From JALYXS01 sp051003795 (GTDB taxonomy: Bacteria > Acidobacteriota > Terriglobia > Bryobacterales > Bryobacteraceae), in assembly GCA_051003795.1 (NCBI GenBank), contig JBPCKZ010000047.1:1-39491 (forward strand): a stretch of 39,491 nucleotides of DNA. Reading direction: 5' to 3'. Under the pieces are notes generated by a model, which made no database searches, was not told the DNA's origin, and saw only the letters and a list, made by a program, of their open reading frames with translations. Within the stretch, counting starts at the first letter, position 1. Each line of letters opens with the position of its first letter. Of this stretch, positions 22,254 through 30,774 are shown in pieces. The position numbers and the translations under genes were made by a program.

Positions 22254-23684
22254 ATGCAGGTCAATTGGATCGTAATCGTCGGGTTGGGAGTGCTCACAAT
22301 CGTGCTCCTCATGACGGTGTTCGCGAAGATGTTTCGCAAGGTAGGGCCGCACGAAGCGTTGATTGTGTACGGCGTAAACGGAATGCGCGTGAAGAAGGGC
22401 GGGGGAACGCTGATTTTTCCGATGGTCGAAACGGCCCGGGTTTTGTCGCTCGAGTTGATGTCGTTTGACGTGGCCCCGCAGCAGGACCTCTATACCAAGC
22501 AGGGTGTTGCGGTCACGGTGGAAGCGGTAGCCCAGATCAAGGTGAAGTCCGATCCCGAGTCGATCAAGACGGCCGCCGAGCAATTGCTGACGAAGACCGA
22601 TGCCGAGCGGGAAGCGCTGATCCGGCTGGTGATGGAAGGCCATTTGCGCGGCATTATCGGGCAGCTTACGGTGGAGCAGATCGTCAAGGAGCCGGAGATG
22701 GTGGGCGACCGCATGCGAGCCACCTGCGCCGACGACGTGAACAAGATGGGTCTCGAAGTCATTTCCTTCACCATCAAGGAAGTTCGCGATAAGAACGAAT
22801 ACATCAGCAACATGGGGCGGCCGGACGTAGCGCGCATCAAGCGCGACGCCGACGTTGCGGCGGCCGAAGCGGAACGCGACACCGCGATCCGGCGCGCCGA
22901 CGCGTTGCGATCGTCGGCTGTCGCCAAGGCGCAGGCCGATCAGGAACGAGTCCTCGCGGAAACGCTATCGATGGCCAAGCAGGCCGAATCGCAGCGCGAT
23001 CTCGAGATCAAGAAGGCCACCTACCTCGAAACCGTGAACCGGCAGAAGGCGCAGGCGGACAAAGCTTACGAGATCCAGGCCAACATCATGCAGCAGCAGG
23101 TGGTGGTCGAAGCCGTCAAGATCCGGCAGGTCGAAAAAGAGAACGAAATCAAGGTGCAGGATGCCGAGATCCAGCGCCGCGAGCGCGAATTGATCGCGAC
23201 CGTGTTGAAGCCGGCGGAAGTGGAGCGGCGCAGGATCGAAACCATGGCGGGCGCGGAGAAGCAGCGCTTGATTTGGGAGGCGGAAGGAAACGCCTCCGCG
23301 ATCCGCGCGCAAGGCGAAGCGGAGGCCGAAATCGTTTTCAAGCGAGGCGATGCCGAAGCGAGAGCCATGAACGTGAAGGCGGAAGCCTACCAGGAATACA
23401 ATCAGGCCGCCGTGATCGATAAGCTCATCTCCGGCATGCCGGAACTGGTCCGCGCCCTCGCTGCGCCCCTAGCGAACATCGACAAGATCACGATTGTTTC
23501 CACCGGCAACGGCGATGGCGCGGGAATGAGCAAGATTACCGGCGACATGGCGACGATGGCGGCGCAGATTCCGGCGCTGTTCGAGACGCTATCGGGAATG
23601 AAAATGTCGGATCTGTTCTCGAAGGTGAAGCAGATCGGCGATAAGTCGACGGCGCCGGATGGTAATGGGGCAGGGAAGGCATAA
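22254..23684 (+). CDS. Flotillin-family (SPFH) membrane scaffold protein
   Basis: A 476-residue flotillin. An N-terminal membrane hairpin or helix (residues 4-22) precedes an SPFH domain (about 30-200) with VGPHEALIVYG, GTLIFPMVE and GLEVISFTIKEVRD. A long Ala/Glu-rich coiled coil follows (about 205-380). The C-terminus has QAAVIDKLISGMPELVRALAAPL, a standard flotillin tail. It builds membrane microdomains and helps keep the membrane fluid. A strong AGGAG site lies upstream of the ATG. It lies between NfeD-like and PspA genes, 10 bases from the latter's start. Confidence 0.92.
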   Translation: MQVNWIVIVGLGVLTIVLLMTVFAKMFRKVGPHEALIVYGVNGMRVKKGGGTLIFPMVETARVLSLELMSFDVAPQQDLYTKQGVAVTVEAVAQIKVKSDPESIKTAAEQLLTKTDAEREALIRLVMEGHLRGIIGQLTVEQIVKEPEMVGDRMRATCADDVNKMGLEVISFTIKEVRDKNEYISNMGRPDVARIKRDADVAAAEAERDTAIRRADALRSSAVAKAQADQERVLAETLSMAKQAESQRDLEIKKATYLETVNRQKAQADKAYEIQANIMQQQVVVEAVKIRQVEKENEIKVQDAEIQRRERELIATVLKPAEVERRRIETMAGAEKQRLIWEAEGNASAIRAQGEAEAEIVFKRGDAEARAMNVKAEAYQEYNQAAVIDKLISGMPELVRALAAPLANIDKITIVSTGNGDGAGMSKITGDMATMAAQIPALFETLSGMKMSDLFSKVKQIGDKSTAPDGNGAGKA

Positions 23685-23694
23685 GGAGAATCGC

Positions 23695-24366
23695 ATGGCT
23701 CTCTTGGAACGAGTAGGAACTTTGTTGCGCGCGAATCTGAATGACCTGGTGGATCGGGCCGAAGAGCCGGAAAAGATGATCAAACAGGTTATTCTGGACA
23801 TGGAAAACCAGTTGATGCAGGTGAAGACGCAGGTCGCGATCGCCATTGCCGACCAGCACGTTCTCGAACGCAAGCGCGACGAGAATACGGAAAAAGGCCG
23901 CGATTGGGGCCGCAAGGCGGAACTCGCCGTGGATAAGAATCAAGACGACCTGGCGCGCGCGGCCATCGAGCGCGCGCTTAGCCATCAGAAGATGGGACAA
24001 GGCTTCGACGAGCAGATCGAGGATCAAAAGGTGCAGGTCGAGAATCTGAAATCCGCTCTGCACAAGTTGGAGCAAAAACTCACGGAAGCGCGGGCCAAGA
24101 GCGACCTTCTGATTGCCCGCCATCGACGTTCGCGATCTTTGGGGAAGGCGACGGAGGCTCAGGCGAAGATCGGCAAGCTGTCGAATGGGAGCGGGTTCGA
24201 CCGGCTCAAAGACAAGGTGGATCGGGCCGACGCGCTTTCGCAAGCCAACGCCGGGATGCTGGAGGACGAGATGGAATCGCGTCTCGCCGCACTGGACAAA
24301 GAGGACCAGATCGATCGTTTGCTGGCGGAATTGAAATCGCGCAAAGGGATAACGGCGAAAGAGTGA
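23695..24366 (+). CDS. pspA: PspA/IM30-family membrane-stress protein
   Basis: A 223-residue protein, mostly helical, starting at ATG 23695 behind AAGGAG; an in-frame upstream ATG at 23659 lies inside flotillin. The family N-terminus is seen in LLERVGTLLRANLNDLVDRAEEPEKM, the amphipathic helix that binds stressed membranes, followed by MIKQVILDMENQL. The long hairpin coiled coil (about 30-150) ends near AEAQAKIGKL-like sequence. PspA/IM30 proteins oligomerise on damaged membranes and stop proton leakage. It is the last gene of the XRE-NfeD-flotillin-PspA operon. Confidence 0.9.
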   Translation: MALLERVGTLLRANLNDLVDRAEEPEKMIKQVILDMENQLMQVKTQVAIAIADQHVLERKRDENTEKGRDWGRKAELAVDKNQDDLARAAIERALSHQKMGQGFDEQIEDQKVQVENLKSALHKLEQKLTEARAKSDLLIARHRRSRSLGKATEAQAKIGKLSNGSGFDRLKDKVDRADALSQANAGMLEDEMESRLAALDKEDQIDRLLAELKSRKGITAKE

Positions 24367-24439
24367 GCAAGTGGAAGTTAGGGCGCAAGGCCTCGGCTAT
24401 CGACCCAATGGCGCTTCGATCCCGCGGCTTCGCCCGCCG

Positions 24440-25162
24440 CTAATTCACTAACTTGGCCGTGACAACCAGGATCATGGCGTCGTTCGATCCATTGATATTC
24501 GATTTGCCGACGACCACCTTCTGGCCTTCGCGGACATCGAGGTCGGTATTCATTTCTGCCTGGCGATAGCTGAAACCGCCACTTTGGTCCGTGCGGTAAG
24601 GCACCTGGAAGGTCATTTTGAAATTGTTGATGCGCACCGAGCGCTCTTTTCCTTCGGAGGCGATCGCGATGGGACCCAACAACAGAGCATAAATCATTGG
24701 TTGCCCCTCGAACTGCATCGGTATGAAGCCGGTTAACACTGCGTGTCCACCGTCGCGAGTGCGAGTGACCGCCGTTTCAAGCAGTCGGTAATCTTGGTAA
24801 TTGAAAGTCCCTTTGAGCTGTTTCACCACGGCATCCAGCTCTTTGGGCAAACTGCCGCTAGATCCGCTCCGCGATGCCATCAGCATGTAAACATCGATTT
24901 CCACGTTCTCAACCGCTGCCGGAGCAACGTCTAATCGCTTGATCGCCTCGCCGATGGCATCGACCGTTGCGGGGGAGCCATGCGCCGCGATTGCGCCCGC
25001 GCTGTCGATGCTGATTTTTGCCCCGAACACCCCGAGAAGATCCCGAAGATGATTGACGTTGGCGTAGCGCACCGTGAAAAGTCGCGTGATTTCGCCATCC
25101 GGCGAAGTCTGCCCAAATGCGCTCGAGAGAAACAACAGCACTGTTAGCAATCGGAATCTCAT
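24440..25162 (-). CDS. Secreted protein with secretin-type N domain
   Basis: A 240-residue exported protein starting at ATG 25162; the longer open frame to 25696 is the wrong frame of the anti-sigma gene. A signal peptide (about 1-18, ending SAFGQ) is followed by a secretin N0/NolW-like domain: RLFTVRYANVNHLRDLLG, then ISIDSAGAIAAHGSP, then IGEAIKRLDVAP. The rest is a beta-rich unknown domain. No secretin pore domain follows, so it is not a channel itself. The start overlaps the anti-sigma stop by 4 bases, so it is part of the sigma operon and may be an envelope-stress target or sensor. Confidence 0.7.
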   Translation of the reverse strand: MRFRLLTVLLFLSSAFGQTSPDGEITRLFTVRYANVNHLRDLLGVFGAKISIDSAGAIAAHGSPATVDAIGEAIKRLDVAPAAVENVEIDVYMLMASRSGSSGSLPKELDAVVKQLKGTFNYQDYRLLETAVTRTRDGGHAVLTGFIPMQFEGQPMIYALLLGPIAIASEGKERSVRINNFKMTFQVPYRTDQSGGFSYRQAEMNTDLDVREGQKVVVGKSNINGSNDAMILVVTAKLVN

Positions 25163-25710
25163 TCTCCATCTCCTTTTTGATCGATCAACCAGATAATCGT
25201 GACTTCCGGATCGTCCGTCGCGAGCTTGACGACCAGAGGTGGCGCGGGCCGAACCTTCACTTGGATAATTTTGTGGCGCCGGCGGGGACTGTTCGCCGAC
25301 GGTCGCGGCTCGGTAACAACGACCGGCGCAACCGCCGGTGCAACCACCGCTGCAACCACGGGATTCGGATTCCGAGCCGCGACCGTAAGGGAGCGGTCCC
25401 GCCCGATCTCCCAATACCCGCCCGAAATCGTCATCATCAATCCGGCGGCAACCGCGTAAGGCCACCACCTCACGGCGCGCGGCGCGGATAACCCGCGCAT
25501 CACTCCCTGGCGCAGGCGAACGTATTCCGCCGCGTCCGGCGCCCCGTTCCGCAAATCCCGCAACATCGCCTGGCTCACCGCCAATTCCGACGCAAACTCC
25601 CGGCAAGCCGCGCAGCCCGCCGCGTGCTCCGCCAAAATGCGAACCTCCGCTTCCGCCAAGTCGCCCCCAGCCGAAAGCGCGGCCCACTCCCGCCACTTAG
25701 CGCAGTTCAC
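25159..25710 (-). CDS. Zinc-binding anti-sigma factor
   Basis: A 183-residue protein with the zinc anti-sigma (ZAS) motif at the N-terminus: His29, Cys33 and Cys36 in HAAGCAAC. It then has a single membrane helix near residues 83-101 (PYAVAAGLMMTISG) and a Pro/Ala/Val-rich external part. It should hold the ECF sigma factor inactive at the membrane until a signal. Its start overlaps the sigma gene's stop by 4 bases, and its stop overlaps the secretin-N-protein start by 4 bases, so the three genes are strictly coupled. Confidence 0.85.
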   Translation of the reverse strand: MNCAKWREWAALSAGGDLAEAEVRILAEHAAGCAACREFASELAVSQAMLRDLRNGAPDAAEYVRLRQGVMRGLSAPRAVRWWPYAVAAGLMMTISGGYWEIGRDRSLTVAARNPNPVVAAVVAPAVAPVVVTEPRPSANSPRRRHKIIQVKVRPAPPLVVKLATDDPEVTIIWLIDQKGDGE

Positions 25711-26273
25711 GATCGCCTCCTCAAATACCGCTCCACGAATTTCTTGATCCGGCAGCGCCCCGCGCTGGCGTGCGAGCGGACCGTCGCTTCGGTGGACCCA
25801 AGCACCGCCGCCGCTTCCTTCGCGGAAAGCCCTTCGATATCGCGCAGAACTAAAGCCGCGCGCTGCTTCTCCGGCAAGGACTTCAGAGCCTCCGCCATAA
25901 TCCGCCGCTGCTGTTCGACGCCCAGCGCTTCTTCGGGCCCCGGCTCGCCCGAGCGCGGATCGATTTCCAACGCCACCGTAGGCCGCTTACGGCGGTTCAA
26001 GTCGCGGCACGCGTTCACCGTCATGCGGTAGAGCCACGGCGGAAAACTTTCGGCTTGATGGAACCGGCTTATATGGCGATGTAGCCGGAGAAAGACCTGC
26101 TGCGCCGCATCCTGCGCGTCTTCGCGATTTCCGGTTAGATGTAGCGCCGCCGTCAATACCAGACGTTCATGACGGCGGATCAGTTCTTCAAACGCGGCAA
26201 GATCCCCGGAACGGGCTTTCTCGATGACGTCGTCCACGCCCGCGCCCTGGATTTCCCACGCCAGTTCCTGCAT
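25707..26273 (-). CDS. ECF RNA polymerase sigma factor
   Basis: A 188-residue extracytoplasmic-function sigma factor. Region 2 (about 25-90) carries LAAFEELIRRHERLVLTAAL and EDAQDAAQQVFLRLHRHI. Region 4 (about 125-180) carries LPEKQRAALVLRDIEGLSAKEAA and a recognition helix with ATVRSHASAGRCRIK; the usual HLSRAR core here reads HASAGR. It starts at ATG 26273 with AGAGG upstream. It overlaps its anti-sigma factor, and ECF sigma factors of this kind normally drive their own operon. I did not find a confident matching promoter upstream. Confidence 0.92.
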   Translation of the reverse strand: MQELAWEIQGAGVDDVIEKARSGDLAAFEELIRRHERLVLTAALHLTGNREDAQDAAQQVFLRLHRHISRFHQAESFPPWLYRMTVNACRDLNRRKRPTVALEIDPRSGEPGPEEALGVEQQRRIMAEALKSLPEKQRAALVLRDIEGLSAKEAAAVLGSTEATVRSHASAGRCRIKKFVERYLRRRS

Positions 26274-26327
26274 GACCTCTCACACGGATATACTCGGCGG
26301 GGGACGGAAACGTGCAGAACTTTCTAT

Positions 26328-27299
26328 CTAGAGATTCTTCAAATCGGGATTGAGCCGCTTTTGAACCGCGGGATCGGACAAATTCTCTCTCGTTACCACC
26401 AGCGGGGGCAGATTTTGTATCTTTGGCGGCGTGCCGCCCTTCAGTTTGGTCACCGCGGCCATAATCGATTCATAGCCCATCTTGAACGGGTCCTGCACCA
26501 CCAGCGAATCGATCAGTCCCGACTTCAGATCCTCGATCAGCGCGGGACTCGAATCGAATCCCACCAGCTTCACATTGCTCTTCCGGCTTTTCAGCGCTTG
26601 CGCCGCGCCAACGGTGCTCGATTCGTTCGAGGCGAACAGCGCATTCAAATCCGGAAACGCCGTCAGCATATTCTCCGAAACGGCCAGCGATTGCGCGAAA
26701 TCCGCATTGCCGTAGCGCTTATCGAGGATTTGGATTTTCGGATCGTTCTTCTTGATCTCGTCCTCGAACCCCTGCTCGCGCGCCATGGTCGATGCCGCGC
26801 CCGGCTGAACCGCGACAATCGCAATCTTCCCTTTCCCATTCAGGATCTTCGCCATGCGTTGTGCCGCGACCTGGCCAGCCTGATAATTATCCGTGGCAAC
26901 CTGCGAGACGAAATTCCGCGTATCGACCGGCGAATCGAAAATCACCATCGGAATTCCCTGCGCGGCGGCCCGGTCCACCACGCTCACCATTACCGTCTTA
27001 TCGATCGGAGCGAGCGCGATCGCATCGACACGCCGATTGATCATCGCGTCCACGATCTGAAGCTGGCCGTTGAAATCGGTCTCCGTGGCTGGGCCGTTCC
27101 AGATTATCTCAACGCCCGTTTCCCGCGCCGCCGCATTCGCCCCGGCATGTACCGACTGCCAAAACAAGTGAGCGCGGCCTTTCGGGATCACGGCAATGCG
27201 CTTCTTCGTGTCCCGGTTGCACGCCGGACTCAACACCAGAACCAACAGCGGAGCGAACAGTACCGCGCCCGAACGGCTCAACCCTCGCCGGCGAATCAC
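26328..27299 (-). CDS. Sugar-type periplasmic binding lipoprotein
   Basis: A 323-residue substrate-binding protein of the ribose/LacI fold (PF13407 type). The lipobox LSPAC sets Cys27 as the lipidated residue. The family features follow: IAVIPKGRAHLFWQSVHAG, then VDAIALAPIDKTVM, then TDNYQAGQVAAQRMA, then ALFASNESSTVGA and VKLVGFDSSPALIEDL. It should bind a sugar or sugar-like ligand outside the inner membrane. No permease or ATPase gene is next to it, so it is an orphan here. Its start overlaps the stop of the Cys-rich protein gene by 4 bases. Confidence 0.87.
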   Translation of the reverse strand: MIRRRGLSRSGAVLFAPLLVLVLSPACNRDTKKRIAVIPKGRAHLFWQSVHAGANAAARETGVEIIWNGPATETDFNGQLQIVDAMINRRVDAIALAPIDKTVMVSVVDRAAAQGIPMVIFDSPVDTRNFVSQVATDNYQAGQVAAQRMAKILNGKGKIAIVAVQPGAASTMAREQGFEDEIKKNDPKIQILDKRYGNADFAQSLAVSENMLTAFPDLNALFASNESSTVGAAQALKSRKSNVKLVGFDSSPALIEDLKSGLIDSLVVQDPFKMGYESIMAAVTKLKGGTPPKIQNLPPLVVTRENLSDPAVQKRLNPDLKNL

Positions 27300-27838
27300 T
27301 TATTGACGTAACCCTGAACGTAGATCGCGTGAACTCCGCGAACCGTGGTTTCCGTGCCGGTCACCTCGACCACTTTGGCGAAATCGTCGTTCGCGGCCTT
27401 GCGGAACGTCGTTTGTCCATCGCGCCGAGGGTCGTGCTCCTCATCCATCAACATATAGACCGTTCCCGATTTGGTCAGAAGACCGATCGGTTGTCCATTG
27501 GCGATGCACTTCTGGCCGCACGACTTATGTTTATCGCCGTGTTTTCCAAGCTGCAGATAACAAGATAAATCGATAATCTCCCCGGTGACGGTCGTCGGCT
27601 TGCCGGTTAAGGGCTTCTGGTCGACGCCCGCCGCCGTCGTGGTCGCCGTCCAGGCAGTGTCCGACTTGTTGCCAAGTTGCCCGCTCGAGGTCCAACCGCC
27701 GGTCGGCTCCATCTGCGGCTGAAGGACGCCGGAAGCGCCCTTCGTCATCGACTTCTTCTCTTCGTCCTGCGCAACCGCGAGCGTGATGGAAAGCGCCGCG
27801 ATACCCAAGCACAGCGCCGCCAATCTGAGTTTTTTCAT
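27296..27838 (-). CDS. Exported Cys-rich protein of unknown function
   Basis: A 180-residue exported protein. A signal peptide (about 1-23, cut near AVAQ) precedes a Thr/Gly-rich linker and then a domain of ~95 residues with Cys93, His100, His104, Cys107 and Cys111. The spacing suggests a metal or disulfide site. GQPIGLLTKSGTVYML and FAKVVEVTGT close the fold, which looks OB-like. I do not know a named family. It is 18 bases downstream of the broken aldo/keto reductase and overlaps the sugar-binding protein gene by 4 bases, so it belongs to that transcript. Confidence 0.7.
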   Translation of the reverse strand: MKKLRLAALCLGIAALSITLAVAQDEEKKSMTKGASGVLQPQMEPTGGWTSSGQLGNKSDTAWTATTTAAGVDQKPLTGKPTTVTGEIIDLSCYLQLGKHGDKHKSCGQKCIANGQPIGLLTKSGTVYMLMDEEHDPRRDGQTTFRKAANDDFAKVVEVTGTETTVRGVHAIYVQGYVNK

Positions 27839-27856
27839 GGTTCCTCCAATGGAAAT

Positions 27857-28605
27857 TTAACCGCGCGTACCGGCCGCCGGGATCTTGCGGATCAAGTCCG
27901 CGAGCTCCGCTTTGGCTTTCCGCGCCGATGGTGAAGCAATCCATATTATCCCGCGCCAGGGCGAATTGCAAAGCCTCATCGGCCTTGTCGCGCAACCTGC
28001 CCGCGCCCAAAATCTTCATCCCGATAACGCCTTTTCCCGCCGCCTTCATCTCTTTCAACACGCCGAGCACGGTTGCCGGTTCGGCATCCATGGCAACCTG
28101 GGCCACAGCCTGGGCCGGCAGCCTGGGCCGGATTGATGCGCGCCAAATCCACCTGCACCCACGGAGTGCGCGAAGCGGTCCGTATGGCTTCGAGCGTGTG
28201 GCACGACGTACCGTGCGTGCGGACGACGCCTTTTCGCGCGCCTCGCTCAAAACCGCCATCGCGCCTTTCTTGCGGTCGGGCCAATCGGCATCCTGCATGT
28301 TGTGGAGCAGCGGGATATCGAGGTAGTCGGTCCCGATTTCGCGGCGGAAGCGGTCGAGATCGGCGCGCATTTCCTTCTCCTTCGAGGCGTGCGTCTTGCT
28401 CAGGATCGCGACTTTTTCGCGCGGCACGGTTTTGAGCGCCTCTTTCAAGTGAGGGTGGCTGCCGTACTGATCGGCCGAATCCCAAAACGTGACGCCGTTC
28501 GTATCCGAACTTGAATAGATTTGCCACGCCTTCGACGCCCAATTTCTTGGTCTGATTGGAGCTGCCGCCGCCATTGGTACCGGTTCCCATCTTTCGACGG
28601 TCCAT
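27857..28605 (-). pseudogene. Broken aldo/keto reductase gene
   Basis: The pieces of one aldo/keto reductase run along the minus strand in several frames. ATG at 28605 gives MDRRKMGTGTN and then QTKKLGVEGV. A second frame gives TFWDSADQYGSHPHLKEAL, then EKVAILSKTHASKEKEM, then IGTDYLDIPLLHNMQDAD. A third gives VVRTHGTSCHTLEAIRT. The second frame resumes with MDAEPATVLGVLKEM and ALQFALARDNMD. The last shift near 27905 gives AELADLIRKIPAAGTRG to TAA at 27857-27859. At least three shifts are needed, and a CTGGGCCGGCAGCCTGGGCC-like local duplication is visible near 28110. An intact relative would be a cytoplasmic NADP oxidoreductase. Confidence 0.72.
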
Positions 28606-28895
28606 ATTTGGATTCCCGCTCAATATAATACGCGAAACTTGAGAGCCCGGGTGACGCTCGGTCCGCCGGCCCTGTAAGCGACGGCCCGTAAAGCCGCGCG
28701 CGGTTTCCGCCGATCCTCTTGCTACATGTGCCACGCCCGCGACGGGTATCTCTTCGGAAGTATCACTGGATTCTGGATTGCCATACTTGCGCCGGCGTTT
28801 CCGGCGGTTATCGCGGCACGCGCCGCCTAAAATGCGCTCGACCCTAAAGTACTACCACCGATCAGCCGAAGTTATTAAAAGCCAGGGAAAGTAAG

Positions 28896-30563
28896 GTGAC
28901 GGAACTCCATCCACGATCGAATGCAATCGGTGCCACCGGCTCCCCGCCCTGGATCGCGCGCGTTTTCCCGTCGTTGACGGATGTCGCCTTCCTGATGCCT
29001 GTCTTTTTTTTATTTTTCAAGCTTGATGGCGCCACCACCATGTTGGGGGATGGCGACACCGGGTGGCACGTTCGCACCGGTGAATGGATTCTTCGGAACG
29101 GGCGTGTCCCGCACATCGATATTTTCTCTTTTACCAAGCCGGGGCAACCCTGGTTCGCCTGGGAATGGCTGTGGGACGTGGCGTTCGCCGGGGTTCACAA
29201 ATACGGCGGGATGGCGGCCGTCGTGTTGATTAATATCCTTATCATTTCATTTACTTTCGCGCTTTTATTCCGCCTGGTGCGAAGGAAATGTTCGAACGAC
29301 TGGATTTCGATCGCCGTCACGCTGCTGGCGGCCATGGGTTCCAGCATTCACTGGCTGGCGCGCCCGCATCTGGTGACGCTGCTCTTCGTCGTCGTCTTCG
29401 GTTCGATTCTGGATCGCGTGAAAGACGGGCGCGTCCGGCTGCTTTGGATTTTGCCGCCGCTGACCGTGTTTTGGACCAATTTGCACGGCGGATTTTTTGT
29501 CGGAATTGTTCTGCTGGGCGCCTATGCCGCCGGCGAGATCGCGAACGCGCTGGTCGCATCGAAACCGGAGAGCTTTCAACGATGCAAGCCATATGCGTGG
29601 GCAGCCTTCGGGTGTTTGCTTGCGAGCTTGGTAAACCCCTACTTCTACCAGCTGCACGTTCACATCCTTCAATATCTTTCGGATTCGTTTCAGCTTCGGA
29701 ATATTAGCGAGTTCCAATCCATCAGCTTCCAAAGCCCGGCGGCTACTTACTTTGAAGCGATGCTGATGTTGGGCGTGGCGGCGGCCCTCTGGAGTTTGGT
29801 GCGCATGCAGTTCGCGCAGGTGATTCTGATCGCGGGCTGGGCGCATCTCGCGCTGATCTCCGCGCGGAACATCCCTATCTTTTTGATTGTGGCGGCCCCC
29901 ATTGTCGCGGAAATGTTGAGCGCGGGATTGTCGCGCTTGAAAACGGCGGGCGTCGGCGGCTGGGTCCAGCGTTCCGCGTCCGCAACCCAAGCGATGGCGG
30001 CGGAATTCGCCGCCGTGGATCGAATTGGACGCCTGCCGGTAGTCAGCGGAGTCGCCGCGCTGGCGCTGACGGCCTGCTTCTTCACCGCAACGCCCGGCCC
30101 CAAATTCCGGGCCCGGTACGATCCGAAAAAGTATCCGGAAAAGGCGATCGCGGTCTTACGAAGCGCGGAGTTATCGCAAAACATTTTTACGCATGACGAG
30201 TGGGGCGATTACCTGATTTACCAGCTCTACCCGGATACAAAGGTCTTCATCGACGGCCGGAGCGATTTTTACGGCGCGAAGTTCGGCGAGAAATATCTCG
30301 ACATCATGAATGTGAAGTACGACTGGGAAGAGAATCTCGCCAAGTACGGCGTCGATACGGTGCTGTTGCCGCCCGACGCCGCGCTATCCAGCACTTTGAA
30401 GGAATCCAAACGCTGGCGTCCAGTTTACGACGACGGCGTCGCAATCGTGTTCCGCGCCGCGCGGGCCAACCAACTTTCCGCCGTTATCCGGAAAGAGGGA
30501 AAAGATCGCGATCGTCCGATCAAGGATCTCGAAAAACGAATCGACAGGAGTCAACCAATATGA
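28896..30563 (+). CDS. GT-C-like membrane protein heading the Tad pilus cluster
   Basis: A 555-residue protein starting at GTG 28896 (weak AAGG upstream). About nine membrane helices fill residues 28-400, and a soluble C-terminal part of ~150 residues follows. An outer loop near residue 51 carries GDGDTGWHVRTGEWIL, and then WFAWEWLWDV, a conserved-looking acidic loop as in GT-C sugar transferases. The soluble end has FIDGRSDFYG. The stop overlaps the first flp start by 4 bases (ATGA), so translation is coupled to the pilin. A role in glycosylating the pilus or its surface is a guess from this coupling. Confidence 0.65.
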   Translation: MTELHPRSNAIGATGSPPWIARVFPSLTDVAFLMPVFFLFFKLDGATTMLGDGDTGWHVRTGEWILRNGRVPHIDIFSFTKPGQPWFAWEWLWDVAFAGVHKYGGMAAVVLINILIISFTFALLFRLVRRKCSNDWISIAVTLLAAMGSSIHWLARPHLVTLLFVVVFGSILDRVKDGRVRLLWILPPLTVFWTNLHGGFFVGIVLLGAYAAGEIANALVASKPESFQRCKPYAWAAFGCLLASLVNPYFYQLHVHILQYLSDSFQLRNISEFQSISFQSPAATYFEAMLMLGVAAALWSLVRMQFAQVILIAGWAHLALISARNIPIFLIVAAPIVAEMLSAGLSRLKTAGVGGWVQRSASATQAMAAEFAAVDRIGRLPVVSGVAALALTACFFTATPGPKFRARYDPKKYPEKAIAVLRSAELSQNIFTHDEWGDYLIYQLYPDTKVFIDGRSDFYGAKFGEKYLDIMNVKYDWEENLAKYGVDTVLLPPDAALSSTLKESKRWRPVYDDGVAIVFRAARANQLSAVIRKEGKDRDRPIKDLEKRIDRSQPI

Positions 30564-30736
30564 AAACGTTACTAAAGAATTTTTTGAAAGACGAGCAAGG
30601 ACAAGACTTGGTGGAGTATTCGCTGCTATTGGCATTCGTCGCGCTTGCCTCGGCCGCGCTGTTCATCGGCGCCGGCACGAATATCAGCAAGATTTGGACC
30701 AGCGCGAACTCGACCCTGGCCAACGCCGCCAGTTAA
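30560..30736 (+). CDS. flp: Flp-type pilin 1
   Basis: A 58-residue pilin precursor. The prepilin motif EQG-QDLVEYSLLL predicts cleavage after Gly14, giving a mature protein that begins with Gln and has the Glu5-Tyr6 pair typical of Flp. A hydrophobic helix (about 22-40) forms the pilus core. Its start overlaps the GT-C gene's stop by 4 bases. The tandem second pilin lies 38 bases downstream. No prepilin peptidase gene (tadV/cpaA) is in the window. Confidence 0.9.
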   Translation: MKTLLKNFLKDEQGQDLVEYSLLLAFVALASAALFIGAGTNISKIWTSANSTLANAAS

Positions 30737-30774
30737 CGCGGCAAATCCCCTCCGGCGCTTGGAAAAGGAACTCG

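Noticed and set aside
25163..25696. N-terminal extension of the secretin-N-domain protein
   Set aside because: This extension is Gly/Arg/Pro-rich and lies over the anti-sigma gene; the signal peptide starts at ATG 25162 with a good ribosome site.
28726..28830. 34-codon hydrophobic frame on plus in the gap before the GT-C/Tad gene
   Set aside because: No Shine-Dalgarno, no neighbour link and no pattern; too weak to call.
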